The notes under the pieces were generated by a model, which did no database searches, had not been told where the DNA came from, and saw nothing but the letters and a program-made list of their open reading frames with translations. 64,000 nt of DNA from Verrucomicrobiota bacterium (GTDB lineage Bacteria; Verrucomicrobiota; Verrucomicrobiia; Limisphaerales; JAEYXS01): NCBI GenBank assembly GCA_023431185.1, contig JAEYXS010000023.1:9203-73202 (forward strand), given 5' to 3'. The translations under genes and the position numbers were made by a program. Each line of letters begins with the position of its first letter. Position 1 is the first letter of the stretch. Positions 34,937 through 44,098 of this stretch are shown one piece after another.

Positions 34937-36463
34937 CTATCTTTGCCGCCAGACGGAGAGGTCTTCATCTGGTTTGCGGATCTGGCCGGGCTTAGGAGGA
35001 TGCGGACCCGGAAGTATTTCCATGGGCTTTTGCTCGCGCTGGAATTGGGCATCGTATTTGCGCGTGGTCTCGAGCAAGCGTTGCACGATTTCGGGATGGT
35101 CGGCGGCGAGGTCCTTGGTTTCACCCGGGTCGGTGGCGAGGTCGTAAAGCATAGGTTTGGGCCAGAGACGGTGCTGTCGTTCGAAGAGATTGGGCTGGTG
35201 CACAAACCACAGGCTGGGCGGCACAGGTGAGGGGTAATCGGAGATGGGTACCAGTAATTTCCAACGACCATCACGAACGGCCTGCAACTGCGTACCGAAG
35301 TAGTGATAGAGCGTGCGCGACGAATCCTTCGCCGCACCGGTCAATAGCGGCAGGATGTCCGTGCCGTCGAAGGTCAGCTTGGGCGGGACTTGGCCACCAG
35401 CGAGCTTCACGAATGTGGGCCACCAATCCATCATGGATACCGGCGCGGATTCCACGCGGCCACCGGCGATCTGCGCCGGCCAACGCATAAGGCAGGACAC
35501 GCGCACGCCGCCCTCGAAGGTCGTGCCTTTGCCAGCGCGCAACTGACCATTGCTGCCGCCGAGGTCACGGCCGGGGAAACGGCTGTTGCTCTTCGCTTTC
35601 GCCTTCGCCTTCGCGTTGGGGTTCGCGTTGGCGAGTTTTAGCGCCGCGCCGTTATCCGAGGTGAAGACGACGATGGTGTTCTGGTCCAGCTTCAACTCCT
35701 GCAACGTATCCAAGATGACCCCGGTGCTGTGGTCGAGTTCTTCGATGACATCGCCGTAAAGGCCGCCCTTGGATTTGCCAGCGAATTGAGGGGAAGCGTA
35801 TTGCGGGACATGCGGCATGGTGTGCGGCAGGTAAAGGAAGAAGGGCCGATCGCGGTGTTGGCGGATGAATTGCACCGCCCGCTCGGTGTAACGGCGCGTA
35901 AGCGTGGACTGGTCCACGGGCGCTTCGACGATCTGGTTGCCGTCCATGAGCGGCAGCGGCTCGACGCCGAAGATCTGGAGAAACGGTTCGCCGACGGGCC
36001 ATTCATTGGAGTCATTGCTGTAAGGCAGGCCAAAAAACTCATCGAAGCCCTGTTGTTGCGGACGCAGCACCTTGTCCCAGCCGAGGTGCCATTTACCGAT
36101 GCACGCGGTGGCATAGCCCCGGGCTTTCAATGCCTCCGCCAGAGTGATCTCTTCCGGCGGCAATCCGGTGTGTTCGGTGGGGAACAGGACATAGGGCACG
36201 CCGCAACGCGCAGGGAGTCGCCCGGTGAGCAAGGCAGCACGCGATGGGCTGCAAAACGGCGAGGCGGAATAGTAGTCGGTGAAACGGATGCCCTCTTTCG
36301 CCAGCCGGTCGAGGCGAGGGGTGGCGATGTTGGTGGAGCCGTAGCAACTGAGGTCGCCATAACCCAGATCGTCCGCGAGGATGAAAATGATGTTCGGTGG
36401 AGTGGCGGCGATCACTGGCTGGCAGCTGAGCCAGAGCAGGAGCAGCCACAGGGGTTTTTGCAT
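34937..36463 (-). CDS. Secreted arylsulfatase (S1 family)
   Basis: 508 aa, signal peptide (MQKPLWLLLLWLSCQPVIAA). Active-site features: ADDLGYGD (30-37), C71-S-P-S-R75 and GKWHLGW. A lysine/alanine/asparagine-rich run (NPNAKAKAKAKSNS, about 284-297) lies in a surface loop and is coded by a short repeat of GCNAAR-type hexamers. It differs from its neighbour enough to be an older duplication. Only 35 nt separate the two genes, which suggests one transcript. Confidence 0.92.
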   Translation of the reverse strand: MQKPLWLLLLWLSCQPVIAATPPNIIFILADDLGYGDLSCYGSTNIATPRLDRLAKEGIRFTDYYSASPFCSPSRAALLTGRLPARCGVPYVLFPTEHTGLPPEEITLAEALKARGYATACIGKWHLGWDKVLRPQQQGFDEFFGLPYSNDSNEWPVGEPFLQIFGVEPLPLMDGNQIVEAPVDQSTLTRRYTERAVQFIRQHRDRPFFLYLPHTMPHVPQYASPQFAGKSKGGLYGDVIEELDHSTGVILDTLQELKLDQNTIVVFTSDNGAALKLANANPNAKAKAKAKSNSRFPGRDLGGSNGQLRAGKGTTFEGGVRVSCLMRWPAQIAGGRVESAPVSMMDWWPTFVKLAGGQVPPKLTFDGTDILPLLTGAAKDSSRTLYHYFGTQLQAVRDGRWKLLVPISDYPSPVPPSLWFVHQPNLFERQHRLWPKPMLYDLATDPGETKDLAADHPEIVQRLLETTRKYDAQFQREQKPMEILPGPHPPKPGQIRKPDEDLSVWRQR

Positions 36464-36567
36464 GCTGGATACCTAGCAGAACCAGCCGTTATTTGGAACA
36501 AACTTTACGGGAGCATCCGACGGGTGGTTCCAGCCACTGGGCCTCCGTGATACAGGCAGACGGGTGT

Positions 36568-36867
36568 TTATGTGTAGGGCTCACCTTCATCACCGATGAC
36601 TCTTGCCTCAAGTTTTCCCGCTAAGTTGACCATTTTTCGGATCAGTTCGTCGGAAGGGTTTTTGGCAATGATTTTACCATGCAGTAGTAGTAGCCGTCCA
36701 CGATCATCGCCCGAGGCATCGAGCCAGAGAACGCTGGCTTTGCTGTTTTCCACGAATTCCAATTCCTCATCAGCTTTCACTATCTCGGCCCACATTTTCG
36801 AGGTGATCGGGTCCTTTTTTGAATTCACGGGATGATCAGCCTTGGTGATGTAGAGATTATAGCCCAT
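36568..36867 (-). CDS. Small conserved protein beginning MGYNLYITKADHP, unknown function
   Basis: 99 aa. The start MGYNLYITKADHP and the end KNPSDELIRKMVNLAGKLEA-RVIGDEGE are like a widespread small family that I recall only by sequence. No catalytic motif, signal or helix in a membrane is seen; the protein is mixed alpha/beta and cytoplasmic. Start chosen at the conserved MGYNLY; a 34-residue extension upstream is not conserved-looking. Confidence 0.65.
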   Translation of the reverse strand: MGYNLYITKADHPVNSKKDPITSKMWAEIVKADEELEFVENSKASVLWLDASGDDRGRLLLLHGKIIAKNPSDELIRKMVNLAGKLEARVIGDEGEPYT

Positions 36868-37076
36868 AGCGTGAGTAATATCCGTTGCGGTCGATAGCTT
36901 GCGTTTTTCGGGTGCTTCCGGCCAGATTTTTTGAGCGCGAGTTTCCTCAATTCGCAGCAGTTGACACATACCTGCCGGGACAGGATTCGGGGAGGTGCCC
37001 TTGCTTCCAGAGCCCTTTATGGGCGGGCGTTTATCTTCTGGCCATGCTGTAGCTGTCTTTGCTTAGGAATGTTGCT

Positions 37077-37101
37077 GCGGGTTGGGACAACCCGCGCTCC
37101 G
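37077..37101. repeat. Palindromic intergenic repeat (GCGGGTTG/CAACCCGC)
   Basis: GCGGGTTG-GGA-CAACCCGC (37077-37095) followed by GCTCC. Same stem as the copy at 23048 and the same GCTCC tail as the palindrome at 13044. Confidence 0.65.
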
Positions 37102-37142
37102 AAAGACGGGAGCATTTCTACGGCTCTCCCGTCCAATCTTCC

Positions 37143-37646
37143 ATGAGCGCAAGACTCGACATCAACAGCTTGCAGGTGGCTACGCCTTGTCCGGCCCGGT
37201 GGGAGGACATGGCGGGGGATGACCGGGCGCGGTTCTGCCGCCATTGCCAGAAGCACGTGTATAACTTTTCCAGCATGACGACCAAGGAGGTGGAAACGTT
37301 GGTGGTGGAGAAAGAGGGAAACCTGTGCGGGCGCTTGGCGCGCCGAAAGGACGGGACGGTGATCACGGCGGATTGTCCGACAGGGCGGGCAGTGGTGAAG
37401 CGGAAGCGTTGGCAATGGGCGGGCGGTCTGGTGGCAGGGTTCACTTTGCTGATGACGGCGCTTTGGGTGCGGGCCACTCAGGATGGTGAGGCCGAAGAGA
37501 GCGAATTCGTCCGGGTGCTCCAGCGGCAATGGTTCATCCTGCGAGTGAAACTGGGCTGGCAACCGCCGATGGTGATGGGAACGATGGCGCTCCCGGTCAA
37601 TCATGCGCCGCCGGTGGGACCGGTGAATGGGACGGCGACACCTTAA
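37143..37646 (+). CDS. Cys-rich protein with a single membrane helix, unknown function
   Basis: 167 aa. The N-terminus has a probable metal-binding module: C-P-A-R-W-E-D-M-A (about 15-23), then FCRHCQKHVYNFSSMT (31-46) and CGRLARRKDGTVITADCP (62-79), with four or five Cys in a pattern I know from secreted or membrane proteins of Acidobacteriota and PVC bacteria. One helix (about 89-108) then a hydrophobic tail. Function unknown; zinc binding is inference. The ATG (MSARLD) is chosen before the Cys module, as the upstream residues come from the palindromic repeat. Confidence 0.7.
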   Translation: MSARLDINSLQVATPCPARWEDMAGDDRARFCRHCQKHVYNFSSMTTKEVETLVVEKEGNLCGRLARRKDGTVITADCPTGRAVVKRKRWQWAGGLVAGFTLLMTALWVRATQDGEAEESEFVRVLQRQWFILRVKLGWQPPMVMGTMALPVNHAPPVGPVNGTATP

Positions 37647-37835
37647 ATTTCAAAAAACAGCGAATTTTACCTCCATATAACGCACATAGCGCATATAGGG
37701 CTAACGGGGCAGGAAAAGATGCGGTTAAGGTCAAAGAAATGAAAAATAGTGTGAGCGTAGTGGTGTACAGCGAGCCGAATGATAACGATGGGTGGAGAGA
37801 TGAGGTAATTTACGGGTAACGAAGAAATAGGAAGT

Positions 37836-37881
37836 CGAGGCGTCAAGCCGCCTCGGGGGAAAAGCGGAGGCAAGCCTCCGC
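37836..37881. repeat. Double palindrome repeat unit
   Basis: CGAGGCG-N6-CGCCTCG (37836-37855) is followed by GCGGAGGC-AA-GCCTCCGC (37864-37881). Both stems are perfect. Read on the minus strand the unit gives the false peptide ECGGLPPLF, familiar from repeats in this group. It occupies the spacer before the alpha-2-macroglobulin gene. Confidence 0.65.
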
Positions 37882-37914
37882 ACTCCAAAGAGCCAAGACC
37901 GATTACGAATTTGA

Positions 37915-40900
37915 ATGTGTATGAAGACGAAACTGGTTAGTATGGGCAGCGTCATGAAAACGATGCTGGCTTTGGCCGTGGTCACTTTCTTTGCGGCCCT
38001 CTCCCTCCATTCTCAAACGGCGGCGGAGTATGCGCCGTTGAAGGCGGAGGCGGAGAAGTTCATCGCCGAGAAATCGTACGCGAAGGCGAACGAGGTCTAT
38101 CTCAAGGCCAAGGCGCTGTCGCTCTCTGCCGCCGATGCGAAGTGGGTGGAGTTCCGCTTGGCGGATACGCAATGGCGTTCGGCAGCGGCCACGCAACAGG
38201 CGGACACGACCAAGCAGGATCAGGCACGGCAGGCACTGGAGGTCATGGTGCGCGACATCACCCGCGAGGAGGACAAGGACCGTGTGTGGGTGGAGGTGAA
38301 GGAATCGCTGGGGGATTTCTGGTGGATGCGGCGGAACAGTGCTAACTGGCATCCGGGCTGGGCGAATTACCAGCAAGCACTCGATTGGTGGGCGGGAGCC
38401 AAAGACATCAACGAAGCTCGGGAGCGTTATCTGGGCATCGTGAAGAAAGCGGCGCGGCCTACGCAGGTGGATCGCTGGTATCATTATGGTTATTACGGGA
38501 ACTACCTGCCGCTGCCGGTCGTGGAGAATGCGTTGAAGATCGCGCAGTCGGAGACGGACAAGGCGCAGTTCCATTACCTGATCGCGATGACAATCAAGAA
38601 TCAGGGTGGCGGTTTCGAGCAGCGTCAGCGGGTGCCGGAGGAATTTGAGGCGGCAGTAAAATTTGGTAAGGGCAACGAGTGGTATGATGATGCGCTCTAC
38701 CAGTATGCGGAGTGGATGATGTATCAGGGCCGCTTCGTGCCTACACCGAACGGCAGCTACCGGCAGGAGCCGGATAATAAAAAAGCGCTGGAGATGTTCC
38801 GCAAGCTGGTGGCTGAGTTCAAGAAGGGTGAGTCCCGTTACTTCGAGCAGGCGCAGCAACGCATCAATGAGATCACCGGCGTGCAACTGGGCATGGGTGT
38901 CTCCCACATCTTCCTGCCGGACTCGGAAGTGCAGTATCACCTGAACTGGCGGAACGTGAAGGAGATCGAGCTCGCGCTTTATCCCGTGAACCTCACGAAG
39001 GATGTGCAGATGGCCGGCAATGAAGAGAAGCGGAATTACTGGCTACAATCCATCGACCTGAGCAACCGCGAGAAGGTGAAGGCTTGGAAGCACGATACGA
39101 AGGACAAGGGCGACTACAACCCCGGCAACGCGCAGTTGCGCTACGAGGGCAAACTGCCTGTGGGTGCTTATGTGCTGGAGGCGAAGGCGGGCGGCAAATC
39201 CGCGCGTGAGATCGTGCTGGTGACGGATGCTTCCATTGTGCTGAAAACTTCCGGCAAGCAGGCGCTCGTATATTTCTGCAACGCGCTGGATGGGTCACCG
39301 CTCGCGAACGGTGCGGTGAAGGTCTGGCAGCGTTATCATGATGGTAACCGCTGGCAATGGGCGGAGGCGGACAAGGCCACGGATAAAGATGGTCTCGCAT
39401 TGTTCGAGCTGAAGGACACGGCGAATCATATCGAGTTGTTCGTCGGTGCGTCCACCAAGGACCGGCAGGCGTTCAGCACGGGCAGCAGCTATCGCCATGG
39501 TCGCGAGAACCAGCCGTGGCGCATCTATGCGTTCACCGACCGTCCGGCGTATCGCCCGAAGGAGCATGTGGAGTGGAAGCTCATCGCGCGGCGGGACAAT
39601 GGTTCTGTGTATGCCACGCCGGCGAATGAGACCATCTGGTATCGCATCGAAGGACCGGACAACGCGTTGGTCAAAGAAGGCGAGCTGAAGCTGAACGAAT
39701 TCGGCAGCGCCTCGGCTTCGGTGGCGTTGACGGAGAGCATGCGCCTCGGCGAATACCGCATCAGCTTCCGCGACAAGAGCAAGAACAACCACATCGGCGA
39801 CGCGCAGTTGTTCCGCCTGGAGGAATACAAGCTGCCGGAATTCAAGGTGGCTGTGCAAACCCCCGAAGTGGATGGCCAGCGCAAGATCTTCCGCGTGGGT
39901 GAACAGGTAGAGGCAAGCATCCAGGCGGATTACTACTTCGGCGGACCCGTGGCGAATGCGAGTGTGGAAGTGGTAGTGTATCAGAACCCGTATTACTTCT
40001 ACCGCCCGCAACCGCGCGAGTTCCCGTGGTTCTACGAGGACATGGACACACAGCAAAGCCGCTTCAATCGCTGGGGCGGTCGCGGTCAGGTCGTGAAGCG
40101 CGAGACGCTGAAGACGGACGCCACCGGCAAAGCGCTGGTGAAGTTCGAGACGCCCGCGAACAGCAATCAAGATTTCGAGTATCAGATCGAGGCGCGGGTC
40201 ATCGATGCCTCCCGTCGCGAGATCACGGGCAATGGCACCGTGCGCGTGACGCGGCAGCGCTATTACCTTACCGCGAAACCGGATCGCCAGGTCATCGCTC
40301 CGAAAGATCAGACGAAGGTGGAAGTCACCGCACTGGATGCGAACAACAATCCGGTGAAGACCGAGGGCGAGATCAGCGTGGTGCGCGAGTATTGGTGGGA
40401 GATCTGGCTGACGCCCGAGGGCAAAGAAGTGAAGGGTGATGAGCTGAAGCGCCTGAAAGCGCAGAGCAAGATCTGGCCGCCTTTGCCGACGCGTCCGGAC
40501 CAGAAGGATTGGACGCTGAAGTTCCGTGGTTACGAGCGCGAAGACATCCTCAAGCAACCGCTCAAGACGGATGCCGAGGGCAAGGCGGAGTTCGCCTTCA
40601 AACCTGAGAAGGAAGGTTATTATCGCATCGCCTACCTGACGAAAGACCAGGTGCCGAACCGTCTGCCGCAACCCATCAACACGGACACAACCGTGTGGGT
40701 GGCGAGCAATGCGACTACGGATACGGGCTATCGCACCGGCGGCATCTCGGTGATCGTGGACAAGGACACCTTCCGCGTGGGCAATGAAGCCTCGGTGATG
40801 CTCGTGGCGAACGGCGAGAACCGCTACGTGCTCTTCAGCATCGAGGGCGAGCAGCTCGACAGCTATCGCCTCGTGAGAATGGATGGTCCCACGAAGATGT

Positions 40901-43900
40901 TGCACCTCCTGGTGGAAGAGAAGCACGTGCCGAACGTGTTCCTCAGCGCGGGCATGGTGCATGACAAGCAATTCCACATGGACACGCGGCAGGTCATCGT
41001 GCCGCCCACGAAGAATTTCCTGACTGTGGATGTGAAGCCTGATCGCGAACAATATCAGGCGCGCGAGAAGGGTTCCTTCAAGGTCACCACGAAGGATGAT
41101 GCGGGCAAACCGGTGAGCGCCGAGGTGTCCCTCGCGCTGGTGGATGAATCGGTCTATTACATCCAGAGCGATTACGCGGGCGATGTGCGCCAGTTCTTCT
41201 ACGGCACGAAGAAACCGAACATCACGCAGACACAGACGACCTTCAACCAGAAGAGCTACTTGAAACTGGTCGAGGGCGAGGACAAGCGACTTATCCCGGC
41301 CGATCAGGCTGAGCGCCTGCAAGCGCGCCGTTCAGCGGGTTATAAGGATGATTATGCGGAGTCCGATAAACTGGCCGAATCGGAATCACGCCTGGAAGCG
41401 CAGACGGCCGCCAGCTCTCCACGAGGTGGCGCGATGTTCAGAAGTGCCGCACTGGCGGATTCAGCGGGTGCACCGATGGCCACCGCCGCGCCTGCTCCGG
41501 CGATGGAGATGGCGAAATCAATGGCCGGTCCCGCTGCCAAAGCGGAACGTAAACTCAAGCAGAACGCAGCGAATGAACCGGCGGAAGATCCCGCCGTGCA
41601 GGTGCGGAATGATTTCCGCTCCACTATCCTCTGGCAGCCAACCGTGGTGACGGATACCAAGGGCGAAGCGACCGTGGAGGTCACGTATCCCGATTCCCTC
41701 ACCGGCTGGAAGGCCACCGCCCGCGCGGTTTCCAAGGGCAACCAGTTCGGCAGTGATGACGCCGACACGCGCACGAAGCAACCACTCATCGTGCGTCTGC
41801 AAGCGCCCCGCTTCTTCGTGATCGGCGATGAAGTCGTTCTCTCGGCCGTGGTGAACAATAACACCAGCGAAGAGATGAGCGTGAAAGTTTCGCTGGATTC
41901 CGCGTTCACCGGCACGAGTGATTCGGTGGATAAACGTCTGCCCATCCCGCATCTGACGTTCCAACTCACCGGCAATGATTACGCCGCGACGGGCAAACCG
42001 ATCACGCTGAAGATCCCCACGAACAGCGAAGCGCGGGCGGATTGGAAAGCGCGCGTGAACAAGGATGGCCCCATCAAGCTCAAGACCACGGCCATCGGCG
42101 GCAAATACTCCGATGCGATGGAGAAGGATTACGTGATCCACGAGCATGGCATCGAGAAGTTCATCACCAAGGCGGGCAAGGTGCGCGGCAGCGAGATTAC
42201 GCTGAAGCTGGACATCCCGAAGGAACGTAAACGCGAGACCACGTCCTTCACCGTGCAAGTCTCGCCCAGCATGGCCGTGACGATGCTCGATGCGTTGCCG
42301 TATCTCATCGATTATCCCTACGGCTGCACGGAGCAGACCATGAGCCGCTTCCTGCCCGCTGTAGTGTCGGCGAAGACGATGAAAGACCTCGGCCTGCAAC
42401 CGGAAGATGTGATGGGCAAGGTCTTTGGCGGCATCGAGCAAGCACACGTCGCCGCCACGCAGCCGAAGGGGCAGAAAAACCTGGATCGCCTCAATGACAT
42501 GGTGAAGGGCGGACTCGCGCGTCTGTATGATTTCCAACATGGCGATGGCGGTTGGGGTTGGTGGAAGCAGGGTGAGAGCGATCGCTGGATGACGGCTTAC
42601 GTCGTCTGGGGTCTGACGCTCGCGAAACAATCCGGCACGGAGATCAAAGCCGATGTGCTTTCTCGCGGTGCTGCTTATCTCGACAAGACGCTTGTCGAAG
42701 AAGAGGCAAACCCCGACATGCAGGCGTGGATGCTGCACGCGCTCGCGGTTTACATGAGCGCAGAAAAGACCGGCAAGGTTTCGAAGTTCCAGCAGACGGC
42801 ATTCGATAATCTGTGGAAGCATCGCGAGCAGCTCAACGCCTACACCCGTGCGTTGTTCGCCTTGTCGGCGCATCACTTGGCCAAAGCAGCGGAAGCGAAG
42901 ACGCTTATCCAGAACTTGGAGAACGGCGTAAAGCGTGATGACCGCCCGGATGCTTCGATCTTGGTCGCGGGCATGCCGACGAATGCGGGCGTGATGGGTA
43001 CAGCGCATTGGGGTGCGGACGGTATGTGGTGGCGTTGGAGCGATGGTGGTATCGAGGCCACAGCTTGGGGTCTGCGCGCGCTGCTGACCATCGATCCGCA
43101 AAACAAATTGATCGAACCCGTCAGCAACTGGCTCATCAAGAATCGTCGCGGCGCACAGTGGAGCAACACACGCGACACCGCGATGGTGGTCCTGGCGATG
43201 AATGATTACCTGCGCGTGAGCGGCGAGCTGAAGCCGGAGCTGGAATACGAAGTCTTCGTGAACGGCAAGAAAGTCGCGGACCGCAAGGTGAGCGGCGCAG
43301 ATGTGTTCAGTGCCCCCAGCCGGTTCACGGTGCCGACATCACTTATCAAGGACGGTGCGAATGACATCCGCATCAAGCGCAAGGGCGAGGGCGCGATCTA
43401 CTTCGCGGCGGAAGCGAAGTTCTTCAGCCTGGAAGAGCCGATTCCCGCCGCTGGCAACGAGATCTTCGTGAAGCGCGAATACTTCAAGCTTGTCGGCCGC
43501 CCGACGCTGCTCAAGGGCTACGTGTATGACAAGGTGCCGCTGAAAGATGGCGAGAGCGTGAAGAGCGGCGAACGCATCGAGACGGTCATCACCGTGGAGA
43601 CGAAGAATAACTACGAGTACCTGCTGTTCGAGGACCTGAAGCCTGCGGGCTTCGAGGCGGTGGAGATCCGCAGCGGGGAATCGCTGTATGCGCGGGAGTT
43701 GAAGTCGGCAGCGGTGGAGCGGAAGCATGCGGCCGTCGAACCAGCGGCAAGTTCAAAGCTCAAAGTGCAAAGTTCAAAGGCGGCTGCACCGGGGATCGCG
43801 GCACGCAGACCGGCAGTCACACGTCCTTTGCCGCCGCAGAATGAAGATCACACGGGGCGTTCGCGCTGGGTGTATCAGGAATTGCGCGATCGCAAAGTGG

Positions 43901-44073
43901 CGCTGTTCATCGATAAATTGCCGGAAGGCGTATGGGAGATCCGTTATGACTTCCGCGCGGAAGTGCCGGGCACATTCCACGCGTTGCCCGTGCTGGGTCA
44001 TGCGATGTATGTGCCGGAGATCCGGTGCAATGGCGCCGAGTTGCGGGTGAGCGTGGCCGAGGGCCAGAAGTAG
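37915..44073 (+). CDS. Large alpha-2-macroglobulin family protein
   Basis: 2,052 aa, far above the usual 1,500-1,650 of bacterial homologues because of a long N-terminal tetratricopeptide-like part (about 25-310, ALKIAQSETDK, YAEWMMY). MG domains follow, with the MG2 start FTDRPAYRPKEHVEWK near 540. The thioester C1471-T-E-Q1474 in YGCTEQTMSRFL is intact, so it can trap proteases covalently. A TED helical domain (GGWGWWKQGES) follows. An internal Lys/Gln/Ser run coded by AGTTCAAAG repeats is at about 1,945-1,956. Likely an exported protease trap or periplasmic defence protein. Start uncertain: ATGs at 37915, 37921 and 37954 all precede the signal peptide. Confidence 0.9.
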   Translation: MCMKTKLVSMGSVMKTMLALAVVTFFAALSLHSQTAAEYAPLKAEAEKFIAEKSYAKANEVYLKAKALSLSAADAKWVEFRLADTQWRSAAATQQADTTKQDQARQALEVMVRDITREEDKDRVWVEVKESLGDFWWMRRNSANWHPGWANYQQALDWWAGAKDINEARERYLGIVKKAARPTQVDRWYHYGYYGNYLPLPVVENALKIAQSETDKAQFHYLIAMTIKNQGGGFEQRQRVPEEFEAAVKFGKGNEWYDDALYQYAEWMMYQGRFVPTPNGSYRQEPDNKKALEMFRKLVAEFKKGESRYFEQAQQRINEITGVQLGMGVSHIFLPDSEVQYHLNWRNVKEIELALYPVNLTKDVQMAGNEEKRNYWLQSIDLSNREKVKAWKHDTKDKGDYNPGNAQLRYEGKLPVGAYVLEAKAGGKSAREIVLVTDASIVLKTSGKQALVYFCNALDGSPLANGAVKVWQRYHDGNRWQWAEADKATDKDGLALFELKDTANHIELFVGASTKDRQAFSTGSSYRHGRENQPWRIYAFTDRPAYRPKEHVEWKLIARRDNGSVYATPANETIWYRIEGPDNALVKEGELKLNEFGSASASVALTESMRLGEYRISFRDKSKNNHIGDAQLFRLEEYKLPEFKVAVQTPEVDGQRKIFRVGEQVEASIQADYYFGGPVANASVEVVVYQNPYYFYRPQPREFPWFYEDMDTQQSRFNRWGGRGQVVKRETLKTDATGKALVKFETPANSNQDFEYQIEARVIDASRREITGNGTVRVTRQRYYLTAKPDRQVIAPKDQTKVEVTALDANNNPVKTEGEISVVREYWWEIWLTPEGKEVKGDELKRLKAQSKIWPPLPTRPDQKDWTLKFRGYEREDILKQPLKTDAEGKAEFAFKPEKEGYYRIAYLTKDQVPNRLPQPINTDTTVWVASNATTDTGYRTGGISVIVDKDTFRVGNEASVMLVANGENRYVLFSIEGEQLDSYRLVRMDGPTKMLHLLVEEKHVPNVFLSAGMVHDKQFHMDTRQVIVPPTKNFLTVDVKPDREQYQAREKGSFKVTTKDDAGKPVSAEVSLALVDESVYYIQSDYAGDVRQFFYGTKKPNITQTQTTFNQKSYLKLVEGEDKRLIPADQAERLQARRSAGYKDDYAESDKLAESESRLEAQTAASSPRGGAMFRSAALADSAGAPMATAAPAPAMEMAKSMAGPAAKAERKLKQNAANEPAEDPAVQVRNDFRSTILWQPTVVTDTKGEATVEVTYPDSLTGWKATARAVSKGNQFGSDDADTRTKQPLIVRLQAPRFFVIGDEVVLSAVVNNNTSEEMSVKVSLDSAFTGTSDSVDKRLPIPHLTFQLTGNDYAATGKPITLKIPTNSEARADWKARVNKDGPIKLKTTAIGGKYSDAMEKDYVIHEHGIEKFITKAGKVRGSEITLKLDIPKERKRETTSFTVQVSPSMAVTMLDALPYLIDYPYGCTEQTMSRFLPAVVSAKTMKDLGLQPEDVMGKVFGGIEQAHVAATQPKGQKNLDRLNDMVKGGLARLYDFQHGDGGWGWWKQGESDRWMTAYVVWGLTLAKQSGTEIKADVLSRGAAYLDKTLVEEEANPDMQAWMLHALAVYMSAEKTGKVSKFQQTAFDNLWKHREQLNAYTRALFALSAHHLAKAAEAKTLIQNLENGVKRDDRPDASILVAGMPTNAGVMGTAHWGADGMWWRWSDGGIEATAWGLRALLTIDPQNKLIEPVSNWLIKNRRGAQWSNTRDTAMVVLAMNDYLRVSGELKPELEYEVFVNGKKVADRKVSGADVFSAPSRFTVPTSLIKDGANDIRIKRKGEGAIYFAAEAKFFSLEEPIPAAGNEIFVKREYFKLVGRPTLLKGYVYDKVPLKDGESVKSGERIETVITVETKNNYEYLLFEDLKPAGFEAVEIRSGESLYARELKSAAVERKHAAVEPAASSKLKVQSSKAAAPGIAARRPAVTRPLPPQNEDHTGRSRWVYQELRDRKVALFIDKLPEGVWEIRYDFRAEVPGTFHALPVLGHAMYVPEIRCNGAELRVSVAEGQK
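43748..43780. repeat. AGTTCAAAG repeat inside the macroglobulin gene
   Basis: AGTTCAAAGCTCAAAGTGCA and a further AGTTCAAAGG repeat unit are in frame and code for SSKLKVQSSK. The same word pattern is common in non-coding intergenic DNA of this group, so an intergenic repeat seems to have entered a coding region without breaking it. Confidence 0.55.
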
Positions 44074-44098
44074 CCTCAGGCCGTCGTTCGGAAGCTGA

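Noticed and set aside
37040..37056. Possible sigma-54 site TGGCCA-N5-TAGCT
   Set aside because: The -12 half lacks TTGC, and the site lies beside a palindromic repeat; too weak.
37529..37819. 96-aa + strand frame after the Cys-rich gene
   Set aside because: First half is an off-frame reading of the upstream gene and the rest lacks a start signal or conservation-like pattern.
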